Counted from the first letter of the stretch, positions 53,800 through 61,650 are shown. The stretch: 64,000 nucleotides of DNA from Pseudoxanthomonas wuyuanensis (GCF_900215535.1 NZ_OCND01000002.1:535604-599603); one strand, 5' to 3'. Numbers and translations: made by a program. The notes: generated by a model from the letters alone, not told the origin.

Positions 53800-54684
53800 T
53801 CAGCAATCGGTGAGCGCAGCGTTGCCCTGCTGGCCGGTCACCGGCGGGCGCGTGGGCTGGGTGCCCGACGGCGTGCCCGACAGTTGCGTGTGCAAGGCGC
53901 TGTAGTTGGCCTGCAGCGCCTGCAGCTGATTGCGCTGTTCGCTGGCGTCGCGTTGCAGCTGAGCGAACTGGTCGCCCTGCGTCTTGAGGTGGTCCGCGAT
54001 GCCGGTCAGCGCCGTTGCCAGGCTGGAGAAGTCGGCGGCGTCCGTTGGCTTCGGGTCGGGTTTGGATTCGGGCTTGGCGCTGCCGTTCAACCGCTCAGCG
54101 ATGGCGCCCAGCGCCGAGAAAAGCCGATCCAAAGCGGAGGGTTCGGACGTGACTTCCTCGAACTCCAGCGCCACCTCACTGGCCGCACTGAACAGGTTGT
54201 CCGCGTGCTGTTTGCGCTCGCCGAATAGATTGGCTTCGGGGTGCTTGGCCGCGAACGCGAGGCGCTCGGTGCCGAGGCTGGCGGGCGAGTCGGTGACGCC
54301 CAGACCCACAAGATAGGGTTTTTCCGTGCCGGCAAACTTCGGGCCGATCTCGATGCTGGTGTAAACCTTCTGCTTGCTGACATTGACCATCTTCACCAGG
54401 TCATCGGTCGGCTCGATCTGAGCGAACAGGGCGAGCTTCTTCTCGCCGTTGACGGTGACTTCTTCCGTCTTCACCGCCAGAACATCGCCGTAAGCCCGGA
54501 ACGGGCTATCCGGCAGCATGCTGCGGATGTGCTCCATCCAGATGCGTGCGCCATAGGTGGACGGGTTGTAGGTCGCCGCGATGTCACTCAGCCACGAGCG
54601 CTCAATCACGCGGCCGTCGGTGGAGTCGCCTTCCACGGCAACGCGGAAGAACTTGGAACGGAACTTCTTGGGCTGGGCCGACAT
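53800..54684 (-). CDS. O: Capsid scaffold and protease O
   Basis: The 294-residue P2 gpO homologue has an N-terminal serine-protease domain (FRVAVEGDSTDGRVIERSWL, YGARIWMEHIRSM) and a C-terminal coiled-coil scaffold (about 225-275). It is the first gene of the leftward capsid operon and divergent from P. Confidence 0.94.
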   Translation of the reverse strand: MSAQPKKFRSKFFRVAVEGDSTDGRVIERSWLSDIAATYNPSTYGARIWMEHIRSMLPDSPFRAYGDVLAVKTEEVTVNGEKKLALFAQIEPTDDLVKMVNVSKQKVYTSIEIGPKFAGTEKPYLVGLGVTDSPASLGTERLAFAAKHPEANLFGERKQHADNLFSAASEVALEFEEVTSEPSALDRLFSALGAIAERLNGSAKPESKPDPKPTDAADFSSLATALTGIADHLKTQGDQFAQLQRDASEQRNQLQALQANYSALHTQLSGTPSGTQPTRPPVTGQQGNAALTDC

Positions 54685-54839
54685 GCTGTCCTCTGCTCGA
54701 CTGGTGGCTGCATCGCGATTGGATGCGATACGCCATGGTCGGCAGCGCGGAAAGCCGCGGCAATGCAGCCAGCATGTAAATGCCTGCGATACGCGGGCGG
54801 CGGGTGTCAGGAGTGAAGGGCGGCCGTCACGCTATCGGG
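54685..54839. promoter_or_regulatory. Divergent late promoter region between O and P
   Basis: About 155 bases separate the two late transcription units, where P2 has Ogr-dependent promoters. I did not find a clear TTGT-N12-ACAA dyad, so the activator site may differ from P2. Confidence 0.45.
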
Positions 54840-56609
54840 GTGAATAGCGCGGTCGCTCAACTCCCGATGGATACCCGCCGACAGGCTAAGTTCCTGTATT
54901 GGATGGGCTGGCGTGTCTGTGAGATCGCCGAGGCCACCGGGGAAAACGAAAAGACCATACACAGTTGGAAGTCCCGTGACGAGTGGGACCGTGCCGACAA
55001 TGTGGAACGCATTGGCGGTGCCTTGGAGCAGCGGCTGGTCACGCTGATTCTCAAGGACCAGAAAAGCGGCGGCGACTTCAAGGAAATCGACCTGCTGCAC
55101 CGGCAACTGGAGCGGCAGGCGCGGATCCAGCGTTACCAGGGCGGTGGTACCGAGACGGACCTGAACCCGGCCATCGCCAATCGCAACGCCGGCCCCAAGA
55201 AGAAGCCCCGCAAGAACGAGTTCACCGAGGACGAAATCGAGCGGCTGGAGCAGGCCTTCCTGGATGGGTGCTTCGACTATCAGCGCGACTGGTACAAGGC
55301 CAGCACCCTGCGCACGCGCGCCATCCTCAAGTCCCGCCAGATTGGCGCCACGTTCTACTTCGCCCGCGAGGCGCTGATCGACGCGCTGAAGACCGGGCGC
55401 AATCAGATCTTCCTGAGTGCCTCGAAGGCGCAGGCGTTCCTGTTCCGGGGCTACATGCAGTCGTTCGTCCGCGAGGTGTTGGACAAGGATCTGAGCGGTG
55501 GCGACAGCATCGTGATTCCCAACGGCGCCGAGCTGTTCTTCCTGGGCACCAACGCCCGCACGGCGCAGGGCTACCACGGCAATTTCTACTTCGACGAGTT
55601 CTTCTGGACCTACGGCTTTGACGAGCTGAACAAAGTCGCCAGCGGCATGGCGATGCACAAGAAGTGGCGCAAGACCTACTTCTCCACGCCATCCAGCATG
55701 GCGCACCAGGCCTATTCGTTCTGGACCGGCGAGCGCCGCAACCGGGGCAAGCCGGCCGACCAACGCGTGTCGATCGATGTTTCGCACGACGCGCTGCAGC
55801 GCGGTCGCGCGTGCGAGGACCGGGTGTGGCGCCAAATCGTCAACATCATGGATGCCGCGCGCCGCGGCTGCGATCTGTTCGACATTGCCGAGCTGCGCGA
55901 GGAGTACAGCCCGGACGCGTTCGCCAACTTGCTGATGTGCGAGTTCGTCGACGACAGTGCCAGTGTGTTCCCGCTCTCGCTGCTGGAGGGCTGCGGCGTG
56001 GACAGCTGGGTCGCGTGGGCGGGCGAGTTCAAGCCCTTCGCGCAGCGCCCCTACGGCGACTGGCCGGTGTGGGTGGGCTATGACCCGGCGGAGACCGGTG
56101 ACAGCGCTGGCCTGGTGGTCATCGCGCCGCCGCGCAATCCGGGTGGCACCTTCCGCGTGCTGGAGCGCCACAAGTTCAAGGGTGGCGACTTTGCCGCGCA
56201 GGCCGAGTTCATTCGTAGGGTGACCGAGCGCTACTGGGTGACCTATATCGGCATCGACACCACCGGTATGGGCACCGGCGTGGCGCAGATTGTGCGCACG
56301 TTCTTCCCTAACCTGGTCACCTTCAGCTACTCGCCCGAGGTCAAGACGCGGCTGGTGCTGAAAGCCTATGACGTGATCATGAGTGGCCGGCTGGAATACG
56401 ACGCCGGCTGGACCGATCTCACGCAGTCGCTGATGGCGATCAAGAAGACGATGACGGCCGGTGGCCGCCAGATGACCTACAAGGCCAACCGGACCGAAGA
56501 GACCGGCCATGCCGACCTCGCATGGGCATTGCTGCATGCGCTGCACAACGAACCGCTGGAAGGCCCGCACGCCAAGTCCAGCGGCAGCACCTTGGAGATC
56601 TACGCATAA
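54840..56609 (+). CDS. P: Terminase large subunit (ATPase) P
   Basis: The protein of about 589 residues (GTG 54840) starts with a small HTH (MDTRRQAKFLYWMGWRVCEI region). Its ATPase has Walker A-like KSRQIGATFYFAREAL and Walker B FYFDEFFWTYG. A C-terminal nuclease domain has YIGIDTTGMGTGVAQ. P2 gpP is about 590 residues, so the GTG is preferred; ATG 54780 and 54867 are alternatives. It packages DNA into heads. Confidence 0.95.
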   Translation: MNSAVAQLPMDTRRQAKFLYWMGWRVCEIAEATGENEKTIHSWKSRDEWDRADNVERIGGALEQRLVTLILKDQKSGGDFKEIDLLHRQLERQARIQRYQGGGTETDLNPAIANRNAGPKKKPRKNEFTEDEIERLEQAFLDGCFDYQRDWYKASTLRTRAILKSRQIGATFYFAREALIDALKTGRNQIFLSASKAQAFLFRGYMQSFVREVLDKDLSGGDSIVIPNGAELFFLGTNARTAQGYHGNFYFDEFFWTYGFDELNKVASGMAMHKKWRKTYFSTPSSMAHQAYSFWTGERRNRGKPADQRVSIDVSHDALQRGRACEDRVWRQIVNIMDAARRGCDLFDIAELREEYSPDAFANLLMCEFVDDSASVFPLSLLEGCGVDSWVAWAGEFKPFAQRPYGDWPVWVGYDPAETGDSAGLVVIAPPRNPGGTFRVLERHKFKGGDFAAQAEFIRRVTERYWVTYIGIDTTGMGTGVAQIVRTFFPNLVTFSYSPEVKTRLVLKAYDVIMSGRLEYDAGWTDLTQSLMAIKKTMTAGGRQMTYKANRTEETGHADLAWALLHALHNEPLEGPHAKSSGSTLEIYA

Positions 56610-57607
56610 TGACCGAGACCGTCACCCCGCTGGGGCGGGTGGAAGCCTTCACCTTCGGCGAACCGACGCCCGTACTGGAGTCGCGCGGCATCCTTGAGTA
56701 CCTGGAATGCTGGCAGAACGGTCGCTGGTACGAGCCACCGGTGTCGCTGGATGGCCTGTCCAAGACCACGCGCGCCAACGTCTACCTGCAGTCGGGACTG
56801 CGCTTCAAGGTCAACATGCTGGCGCGCACGTTCCGGCCCCACCGCCTGCTGACCGCCGAGGCTTTCGAGCAGTTCGCCACGGATTGGGTCACGTTCGGGA
56901 TGGCCTACCTGGAGCGGCGCAATTCCATGCTCGGCAGCGCCATGGTGCTGCGACCAACGCTGGCCAAGTACATGCGGCGCGGCGTGGAGCCGGGTACGTT
57001 CTTTCAGGTGCGCAGCTGGAAAGACGTGCACGCGTTTGAGCCGGGGACGGTGTTTCAGGTGCGGGAAGCCGACGTTGACCAGGAAATATACGGCCTGCCC
57101 GAATGGCTGGCCGCGCTGCAGTCCGCACTGCTGAATGAGTCGGCCACGCTGTTCCGCCGGAAGTATTACAACAACGGTTCGCACGCCGGCTTCATCCTGT
57201 ATCTGAACGATCCGGGCGTGAACGACGACGACGTGAACGCGCTGCGCACGGCACTGAAAGGTGCGCGCGGGCCGGGTAACTTCCGCAACCTGTTCCTCCA
57301 CTCGCCAAACGGCAAGAAAGATGGCATGCAACTGATCCCGGTCAGCGAAGTGGCCGCGCGCGACGAGTTCACCGGCATCAAAGGCGTGACGCGTGACGAC
57401 GTGCTGGCATCACTCCGTATCCCGCCCCAGTTGCTGGGCATCGTGCCGCAGAATGCCGGCGGCTTCGGCTCCATCCGTGAGGCGGCCAGCATTTGGGCCT
57501 TCAACGAGCTGGCGGCCATCCAGCGGCGACTAGAACGCTTGAACGAATGGGTAGGTCACGACGTGATCCGCTTCGATGCCTTCGAACTGGCACAGGTGGC
57601 GCAATGA
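56609..57607 (+). CDS. Q: Phage portal protein Q
   Basis: The 332-residue PBSX/P2-family portal starts MTETVTPLGRVEAFTFGEPT and has LRIPPQLLGIVPQNAGGFGS near the C-terminus. It overlaps the P stop by one base (TAATG). It forms the dodecameric DNA channel. Confidence 0.95.
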   Translation: MTETVTPLGRVEAFTFGEPTPVLESRGILEYLECWQNGRWYEPPVSLDGLSKTTRANVYLQSGLRFKVNMLARTFRPHRLLTAEAFEQFATDWVTFGMAYLERRNSMLGSAMVLRPTLAKYMRRGVEPGTFFQVRSWKDVHAFEPGTVFQVREADVDQEIYGLPEWLAALQSALLNESATLFRRKYYNNGSHAGFILYLNDPGVNDDDVNALRTALKGARGPGNFRNLFLHSPNGKKDGMQLIPVSEVAARDEFTGIKGVTRDDVLASLRIPPQLLGIVPQNAGGFGSIREAASIWAFNELAAIQRRLERLNEWVGHDVIRFDAFELAQVAQ

Positions 57608-57831
57608 TCGCCGGCGGCCTGTCCAACCTGCGTTGTGGCGAGTGCGCGCGGCTGTTGGCCCGGGCCAAGGGCTATGACGAGATTCAGATCAAGTGCCCGC
57701 GCTGCGGCACGCTCAATCACTTGAAGGCCCAGAGCCTCCCGACAGATCGCCGCGAGCGATTTACCGAAGGTTCTACCAATGAAAAACCAGCTGTTGAAGG
57801 GCGACGCCCTGACCTTGTTGCCGACCCTTGA
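57604..57831 (+). CDS. Com-like zinc-finger regulator
   Basis: The 75-residue protein has a four-Cys finger, LRCGECARLLARAKGYDE and IKCPRCGTLNHLKAQS, matching the Com family. In phage Mu, Com binds mom mRNA and permits its translation. Here the gene overlaps Q by four bases and the downstream methyltransferase by 53 bases, the same overlapping layout as com-mom. The likely role is translational control of that methyltransferase. Confidence 0.85.
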   Translation: MIAGGLSNLRCGECARLLARAKGYDEIQIKCPRCGTLNHLKAQSLPTDRRERFTEGSTNEKPAVEGRRPDLVADP

Positions 57832-58489
57832 GGCCTGCTCTTTCGATGCACTGATCACCGACCCGCCGTATGCCAGCGGAGGGCTTACCGCTGGGGCTCG
57901 CCAGAAGCCACCGTCAGAAAAGTACGTACAGGGCGGTAAGAGCGCGCTGCACGCTGACTTTGCCGGCGACGAACGCGACCAGCGCTCACACCTGCGTTGG
58001 ATGGTGATGTGGCTCAGCGAGTGCGCCCGTCTGCTCAAGGAAGGGGCGCCAGTGTGCTTGTTCACCGACTGGCGCCAGTTGCCGCTCACCACGGACGCGC
58101 TGCAATGCGCTGGCTTCACCTGGCGCGGCATCACCGTGTGGGACAAGACCGAAGGCGTGCGGCCGCAACTCGGGCGATTCCGCAACCAGGCCGAATACGT
58201 GGTGTGGGGAAGCAAGGGCAGCATGCCCCTGCAGCGTCGCGCCCCCGTGTTGCCCGGCGTCATCCGTGAACCCGTGCGCAAGGCGGACAAGCTGCACATG
58301 ACCGGCAAGCCGACCGCGCTCATGCGGCAACTGGTGCGGATCTGCGAGGAGGGCGGGCGAGTCCTCGATCCGTTCGCCGGATCCGGTACCACGCTGGTGG
58401 CTGCGCAGTTGGAGGGCTACAGCTGGCTTGGATGCGAGATGACGGACCACTATGTCGAAGTGGCGGGCCAGCGCTTGGCTGCCCTCTAA
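57779..58489 (+). CDS. Phage DNA methyltransferase downstream of Com
   Basis: The 236-residue N4/N6 methylase has motif IV ALITDPPYASGG (about 25-36) and, later, motif I VLDPFAGSGTTLVAAQLEG (about 195). It starts inside com. It differs clearly from the first prophage methylase (26002-26727). Expressed with late genes P-Q, it may mark phage DNA just before packaging, which is inference. Confidence 0.92.
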   Translation: MKNQLLKGDALTLLPTLEACSFDALITDPPYASGGLTAGARQKPPSEKYVQGGKSALHADFAGDERDQRSHLRWMVMWLSECARLLKEGAPVCLFTDWRQLPLTTDALQCAGFTWRGITVWDKTEGVRPQLGRFRNQAEYVVWGSKGSMPLQRRAPVLPGVIREPVRKADKLHMTGKPTALMRQLVRICEEGGRVLDPFAGSGTTLVAAQLEGYSWLGCEMTDHYVEVAGQRLAAL

Positions 58490-58499
58490 CCAGCTATTG

Positions 58500-59156
58500 C
58501 TAGGGAGTCGCTGAAGGGCGACTCCCTGCCTCTTGCTGCAGATTTATATCAAGGCTGCTGTTTCTCTTCTGCTCCTTTAGCTCAAGGGAATGCAATTCAG
58601 CCTTCAACCTCGACCATGTCGAGCCGGGCGACTTGCGCCCAGGCATCTTCACTGCCGCGCGAATCTGAGCATCTAGTTCCTCTGCTTCGATGCCTAAGGT
58701 CGCGTAGAGCTTCCTGCGCTCGAACATGTACAAATCGTACGGCGGGGTGTCGTACTCGTTGATCCCATGCAGTGTCGTCGCAACGTCGCTCACCCGAATT
58801 TCGAATCTGAACGCGTCGTCCACAACCGCTGCCGGTAGGGAACGCCACTGGATGTCGATGCCGGCGTAGGTCAATTCCGGCGTCGGGGTTTGAGGCGAAT
58901 AAGAGTCTTCACTGGCAGGACGTCCATACACCGTTCCATCATCGAATGCAGCATCAGCGCACGCCAATACAAAGCGCTGCAGGCGGGCTGACAAGGCCGC
59001 TGCCGCGTACTGTCGATCCTGATGTTGTTCCGCCTCGCGAGTTCGCGACGCCTGCCACCATGTCAGCGCGCCGCCCGTCAGCACTCCCAGGAAGCCCCAC
59101 AGTGCAGAACTGCCCATCACTGCGGTGAAGAAACGTCTTGCACCATCCCAGTCCAT
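58500..59156 (-). CDS. Membrane-anchored protein of unknown function
   Basis: The 218-residue protein has one N-terminal helix (SSALWGFLGVLTGGALTWW, about 16-34), a charged coiled segment (RTREAEQHQDRQYAAAALSA) and a cytoplasmic domain. It runs convergent to the methyltransferase. Its start codon abuts GTTAAAT, preceded by a sequence partly like the end of an attC site, so it could be an old integron cassette or a phage moron. Confidence 0.7.
   Translation of the reverse strand: MDWDGARRFFTAVMGSSALWGFLGVLTGGALTWWQASRTREAEQHQDRQYAAAALSARLQRFVLACADAAFDDGTVYGRPASEDSYSPQTPTPELTYAGIDIQWRSLPAAVVDDAFRFEIRVSDVATTLHGINEYDTPPYDLYMFERRKLYATLGIEAEELDAQIRAAVKMPGRKSPGSTWSRLKAELHSLELKEQKRNSSLDINLQQEAGSRPSATP
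58502..58527. terminator. Perfect 10-bp stem between convergent genes
   Basis: AGGGAGTCGC (58502-58511) pairs with GCGACTCCCT (58518-58527) around a six-base loop. It lies 13 bases after the methyltransferase stop and inside the last codons of the opposite gene. It may end the late P-Q transcript even without a T-run. Confidence 0.55.
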
Positions 59157-59190
59157 TTAACAATTCCTTAGCGTTCAAAGAGGCTAGTGG

Positions 59191-59421
59191 TCACTCTAGC
59201 TCCTGGCGCGCGCAGTCGTCGCCCCGCCACGCCTGCGGGCTATGTGGCCGGGTTTTTCTGCACCCCTGCGGCATGCGCTCGCCTGTGCCAGAGCGCGCCC
59301 ATGCGGGCCACCTTGAGCTGCGCGCAAGCCTGCGGAACCCCGCACGAAAGGGGCACTTTCGGATGCGTTCTGACGGTCCATCAGCGCCCGCGGGTCTGGC
59401 CCGGATTTTTTGGATGCCCAT
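59191..59421 (-). CDS. Doubtful Arg-rich small ORF starting in the inverted repeat
   Basis: From ATG 59421 a 76-residue frame reads MGIQKIRARPAGADGPSERI and ends RGDDCARQELE. It is strongly basic and has no domain. The opposite arm of the repeat encodes a similar start, MGIPKFRPKG, on the plus strand at 59712, which stops after 16 residues. It may be a by-product of the repeat. Confidence 0.3.
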   Translation of the reverse strand: MGIQKIRARPAGADGPSERIRKCPFRAGFRRLARSSRWPAWARSGTGERMPQGCRKTRPHSPQAWRGDDCARQELE

Positions 59422-59730
59422 CGGAAGGAGGTAACTGGTAATCGCCACCGGCCAAAAGTAGCTAAGTCATTGAATTAACGGCAAAAGAGGAGGTAACCCG
59501 TAGAGGTAATCAGAGGTAACCCCGGAGGTGGCACGAGGTTATGTTGTTGATTCGTAAGGGCTCGATTCTGGGAAAAGGTTACCTCCCCAAAAGGTAATCT
59601 GGTAACCAAGAAATTACCCTTTTATTACCTTCTAATTACTCATCTAACCTATTGAATTTATGGCTAAAAGTGCAAGTTAGATTTCCTGATTACCTTTGTT
59701 ACCCGTCTCCGATGGGCATCCCAAAATTTC
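59402..59730. repeat. ~330-bp element with terminal inverted repeats and twelve GGTAAY motifs
   Basis: The ends match as an imperfect ~35-bp inverted repeat centred on TTTTGG(G)ATGCCCATCGG and running inward to GGTAAC. Between them GGTAAC/GGTAAT occurs at 59430, 59437, 59492, 59505, 59515, 59593 and 59601 (plus strand), and at 59578, 59613, 59624, 59689 and 59699 (minus strand). Several lie in the longer form GGAGGTAAC. The pattern suggests an iteron origin, a protein-binding array or a small mobile element. Confidence 0.7.
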
Positions 59731-59822
59731 GGCCTAAAGGCATGGCGGTTGGCCCTCGCTGACTCTCCTGTATGCAGACCAGCGAAGTCGGCGCTGGCGC
59801 TGCCCAAGGCCACCCTGCGGGA

Positions 59823-60848
59823 TTAGGCTGCCCGCGAGATCTCATGGCAATAGAATGCTTCGGGCCGGCTGTCCAGAATTGCTTGCAGCTCCTTGACCGT
59901 GCGGCCCTGCGGCGTCAGCCATGGCATGAGGTTGTCGAGCTGCAAGCGGATCGGGATACGGTCGTGGCCAGCGGCGGCGACTTCCGGCGGCGGGTCATCG
60001 GTGATGAAGGCGAAGCTGTCGAACGGATCTTCTTCCGCCCCCTCCCAGTGGTCCCAGATGCACGCTATCAGCATCGGTTCGCGTGGCTCGGGAGTGAACT
60101 GGACCTCCACGCCAACGTCGGGCTCGCCTGGTGCCAGCTCCCGGCCCTCCACCTTATGCAGTGAAACATTCTCGAAAAAGCTGTCAATCAGCACCACGCC
60201 GTGCTTGTGGCCGAACTGGTCTTGCCACCAGCGTGTGAGGTTGTCGCGGCGGGCGTTATATGTGCCGCTGAGCCGGCGCGGGGTCTTCTTGCCATTGGCC
60301 AGGGCCTTGGCCTCGATCCAGTCCGATGATGCCGGCGAACCGGGCTTGCGTAGCATGTAGCGCATCGGCTTGAGCACCAGCTGGCCGCCCTCCATCACCA
60401 ACACGGGGAGCCACCACTGCGGGAAGAATCGGTAGTCGCGCGGCAGCAGCTGCACGCGTTCTGCATCGGCAATGCGCCGCTCCAGCTGAGTGATCTTATT
60501 GCTGGCCTTGCGCACCTCTTCCGCCGCGGTCTTGGTCGGCTTAGTGGCCAGCTTCGCCTCGTTGAGCGCTTTGCGCTCGACCTGGTCGACCAGGTCGCTG
60601 GCTAATTCGGCCTGCTCCTGAGCCCGCGCCTCGCGTATGGCCTCGCCAATCTCCTGCCCTAAGCTCTCACGCTGCGGTCGCAGGAACCAATCCTCGATCG
60701 CTTTCGGCATACGCCGGCGGTCCTTCCGCTTTCGCTCGCGGTTGGGCGCGTCCCAGACGTTCGCCGCGAAGTCCTCCAAGCTCATGATGGCTCCGTGCAG
60801 GCGGCAGAACCGGTCGTAGTCGGCTTGAATCATGGCGGAGTAGCACAT
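59823..60848 (-). CDS. SRAP-family protein (YedK/HMCES-like, long form)
   Basis: The 341-residue protein begins MCYSAMIQADYDRF. The Cys exposed at position 2 is the residue that crosslinks abasic sites in this family. Other family motifs follow: RFFPQWWLPVLVM, SGTYNARRDNL (Asn-Ala-Arg), CIWDHWEG and FITDDPPPEVAAAGHDRIPI with the catalytic His. A charged helical insert at about 45-130 makes it longer than YedK (222 residues). SRAP genes are frequent in phages and islands; this one may be prophage cargo. Confidence 0.88.
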   Translation of the reverse strand: MCYSAMIQADYDRFCRLHGAIMSLEDFAANVWDAPNRERKRKDRRRMPKAIEDWFLRPQRESLGQEIGEAIREARAQEQAELASDLVDQVERKALNEAKLATKPTKTAAEEVRKASNKITQLERRIADAERVQLLPRDYRFFPQWWLPVLVMEGGQLVLKPMRYMLRKPGSPASSDWIEAKALANGKKTPRRLSGTYNARRDNLTRWWQDQFGHKHGVVLIDSFFENVSLHKVEGRELAPGEPDVGVEVQFTPEPREPMLIACIWDHWEGAEEDPFDSFAFITDDPPPEVAAAGHDRIPIRLQLDNLMPWLTPQGRTVKELQAILDSRPEAFYCHEISRAA

Positions 60849-60912
60849 GAGGCGGAATATACGCCGGACGGTCTCACCATGTGTGACGCGGCGGCGTACG
60901 ATTCCGGCTGAT

Positions 60913-61314
60913 ATGCAAAAGGTCCAACCCTCCCCAAAAGGACGTGAACGTCCGTCTCAGCATCCTGGCCTCGTTCCGCCCGATGCTGCAGACCTGCCGA
61001 TGCTGCCCGAGCGCTTTAGCTGGCAGTTGCCGCATGTGAAGCAACACCGCCGGCCTATGCCAGCGGGCCGCAACATCGTGGTGGACGGCCAAGGTTCGGC
61101 AGTGGCTACCGTTCAACCCTTAGAGGGTCGGGTCATAACCGTAATCGGAGCCCATCGCTGGTTAGAGGGTGGGCGGCACTATCGAGACTTCTCAATCCGC
61201 GATACAGCGCTTCGCTACGTGGCTGCCTGGACTTGGCGCTACGCGGACCAGGTGATTACTGAAATGGAAGGGCTGCGTAAGGATAAGTCGCGCCGCGAAG
61301 CGCCGTCGGCTTGA
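60913..61314 (+). CDS. Unknown protein whose 3' end runs into an attC site
   Basis: From ATG 60913 a 133-residue protein contains FSWQLPHVKQHRRPMPAGRN and ALRYVAAWTWRYADQVITEM. The last ~13 residues (DKSRREAPSA) are encoded by DNA that is the attC site of the cassette array on the other strand, so the original C-terminus may have been replaced. It diverges from the SRAP gene with a 64-base gap. Confidence 0.6.
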   Translation: MQKVQPSPKGRERPSQHPGLVPPDAADLPMLPERFSWQLPHVKQHRRPMPAGRNIVVDGQGSAVATVQPLEGRVITVIGAHRWLEGGRHYRDFSIRDTALRYVAAWTWRYADQVITEMEGLRKDKSRREAPSA

Positions 61315-61324
61315 ATCATTAGGC
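61276..61324 (-). other. attC site D (degenerate), distal end of the cassette array
   Basis: On the minus strand GCCTAAT is followed by GATTCAAGCCGACGGCGCTT and CGCGGCGCGACTTATC. This follows the aadA-type attC almost base for base through L'', loop and L'. The outer boxes are degenerate: the last base of R'' is T, and R' is not recognisable. The cassette-D stop codon TAA lies within R''. Confidence 0.75.
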
Positions 61325-61606
61325 CGCCGCGGGATCGGGCCGGCTGGGCAGCGACCACGGCGCCAACTCTATGCCTTTTCGAGCCACGCGGCCACGGACC
61401 TGATTGAGCAAAAACTCGAGGCTTTTTGCGTCCTGGAACGTCGGACGTAGCACCGCGTCCATACGAAGCATAGGCTTATCATTGCTGTCGAAGATGCGGA
61501 ACCGAATCCGATAGTCATTGTCCCAAGGCTCCGCGACACAGCGAAGGGGAACAAACGCCGACTCAATGATGCCCGCTGCTTCCTGGGCTGACAGATCTTT
61601 GGGCAT
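61319..61606 (-). CDS. Integron cassette gene D, unknown function
   Basis: The 95-residue protein (ATG 61606; GTG 61615 possible) includes AAGIIESAFVPLRCVAEPW and RIRFRIFDSNDKPMLRMDAV. The N-terminal part faintly resembles DUF1652 proteins of pseudomonads. Its upstream attC (site C) is half deleted, so it may be fused to cassette C as one unit. Confidence 0.7.
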   Translation of the reverse strand: MPKDLSAQEAAGIIESAFVPLRCVAEPWDNDYRIRFRIFDSNDKPMLRMDAVLRPTFQDAKSLEFLLNQVRGRVARKGIELAPWSLPSRPDPAAA

Positions 61607-61621
61607 GCTATGCACTCTCCG

Positions 61622-61645
61622 AGCGGCTTAACTCAGGCGTTAGGC
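61622..61645 (-). other. attC site C, half-deleted
   Basis: The minus strand reads GCCTAACGCCTGAGTTAAGC followed by CGC. This is one complete half of a canonical attC, including the GCCTAAC box. The other half and the outer GTTRRRY box are missing; cassette D begins 16 bases on. Confidence 0.75.
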
Positions 61646-61650
61646 CGCAG

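Larger units (their letters stand above)
23997..59156. mobile_element. P2-like prophage (right end not resolved)
   Basis: The element runs from the tRNA-Lys end through integrase, early, switch, cargo, tail, lysis, capsid, terminase and portal genes to a Com-like/methyltransferase pair ending at 58489. Every P2 morphogenesis gene except G and Z/fun has a recognisable counterpart without frameshift or stop, so it may be functional. Compared with P2, the late block lies inverted relative to int, and V-W sit between H and FI rather than before J. The right limit given here is only the last gene next to phage genes; the element may continue to about 60.9 kb. Confidence 0.9.
59157..59822. other. 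Gene-poor interval containing the GGTAAY element
   Basis: These 666 bases contain one doubtful frame on the minus strand and the inverted-repeat element at 59402-59730. The middle is clearly richer in A+T than the flanks. No tRNA or att repeat is visible. Confidence 0.6.

Noticed and set aside
54685..54839. P2-type Ogr binding dyad before O or P
   Set aside because: I looked for TTGT-N12-ACAA and found no acceptable match, so no operator is annotated.
54807..56570. 587-codon minus-strand frame opposite terminase P
   Set aside because: It is the antisense of a clear terminase; it is His/Arg/Leu-rich with no domains.
59402..59730. GGTAAY element considered as a CRISPR or attC cluster
   Set aside because: The motifs are too short and irregularly spaced for CRISPR and lack RYYYAAC/GTTRRRY pairing.
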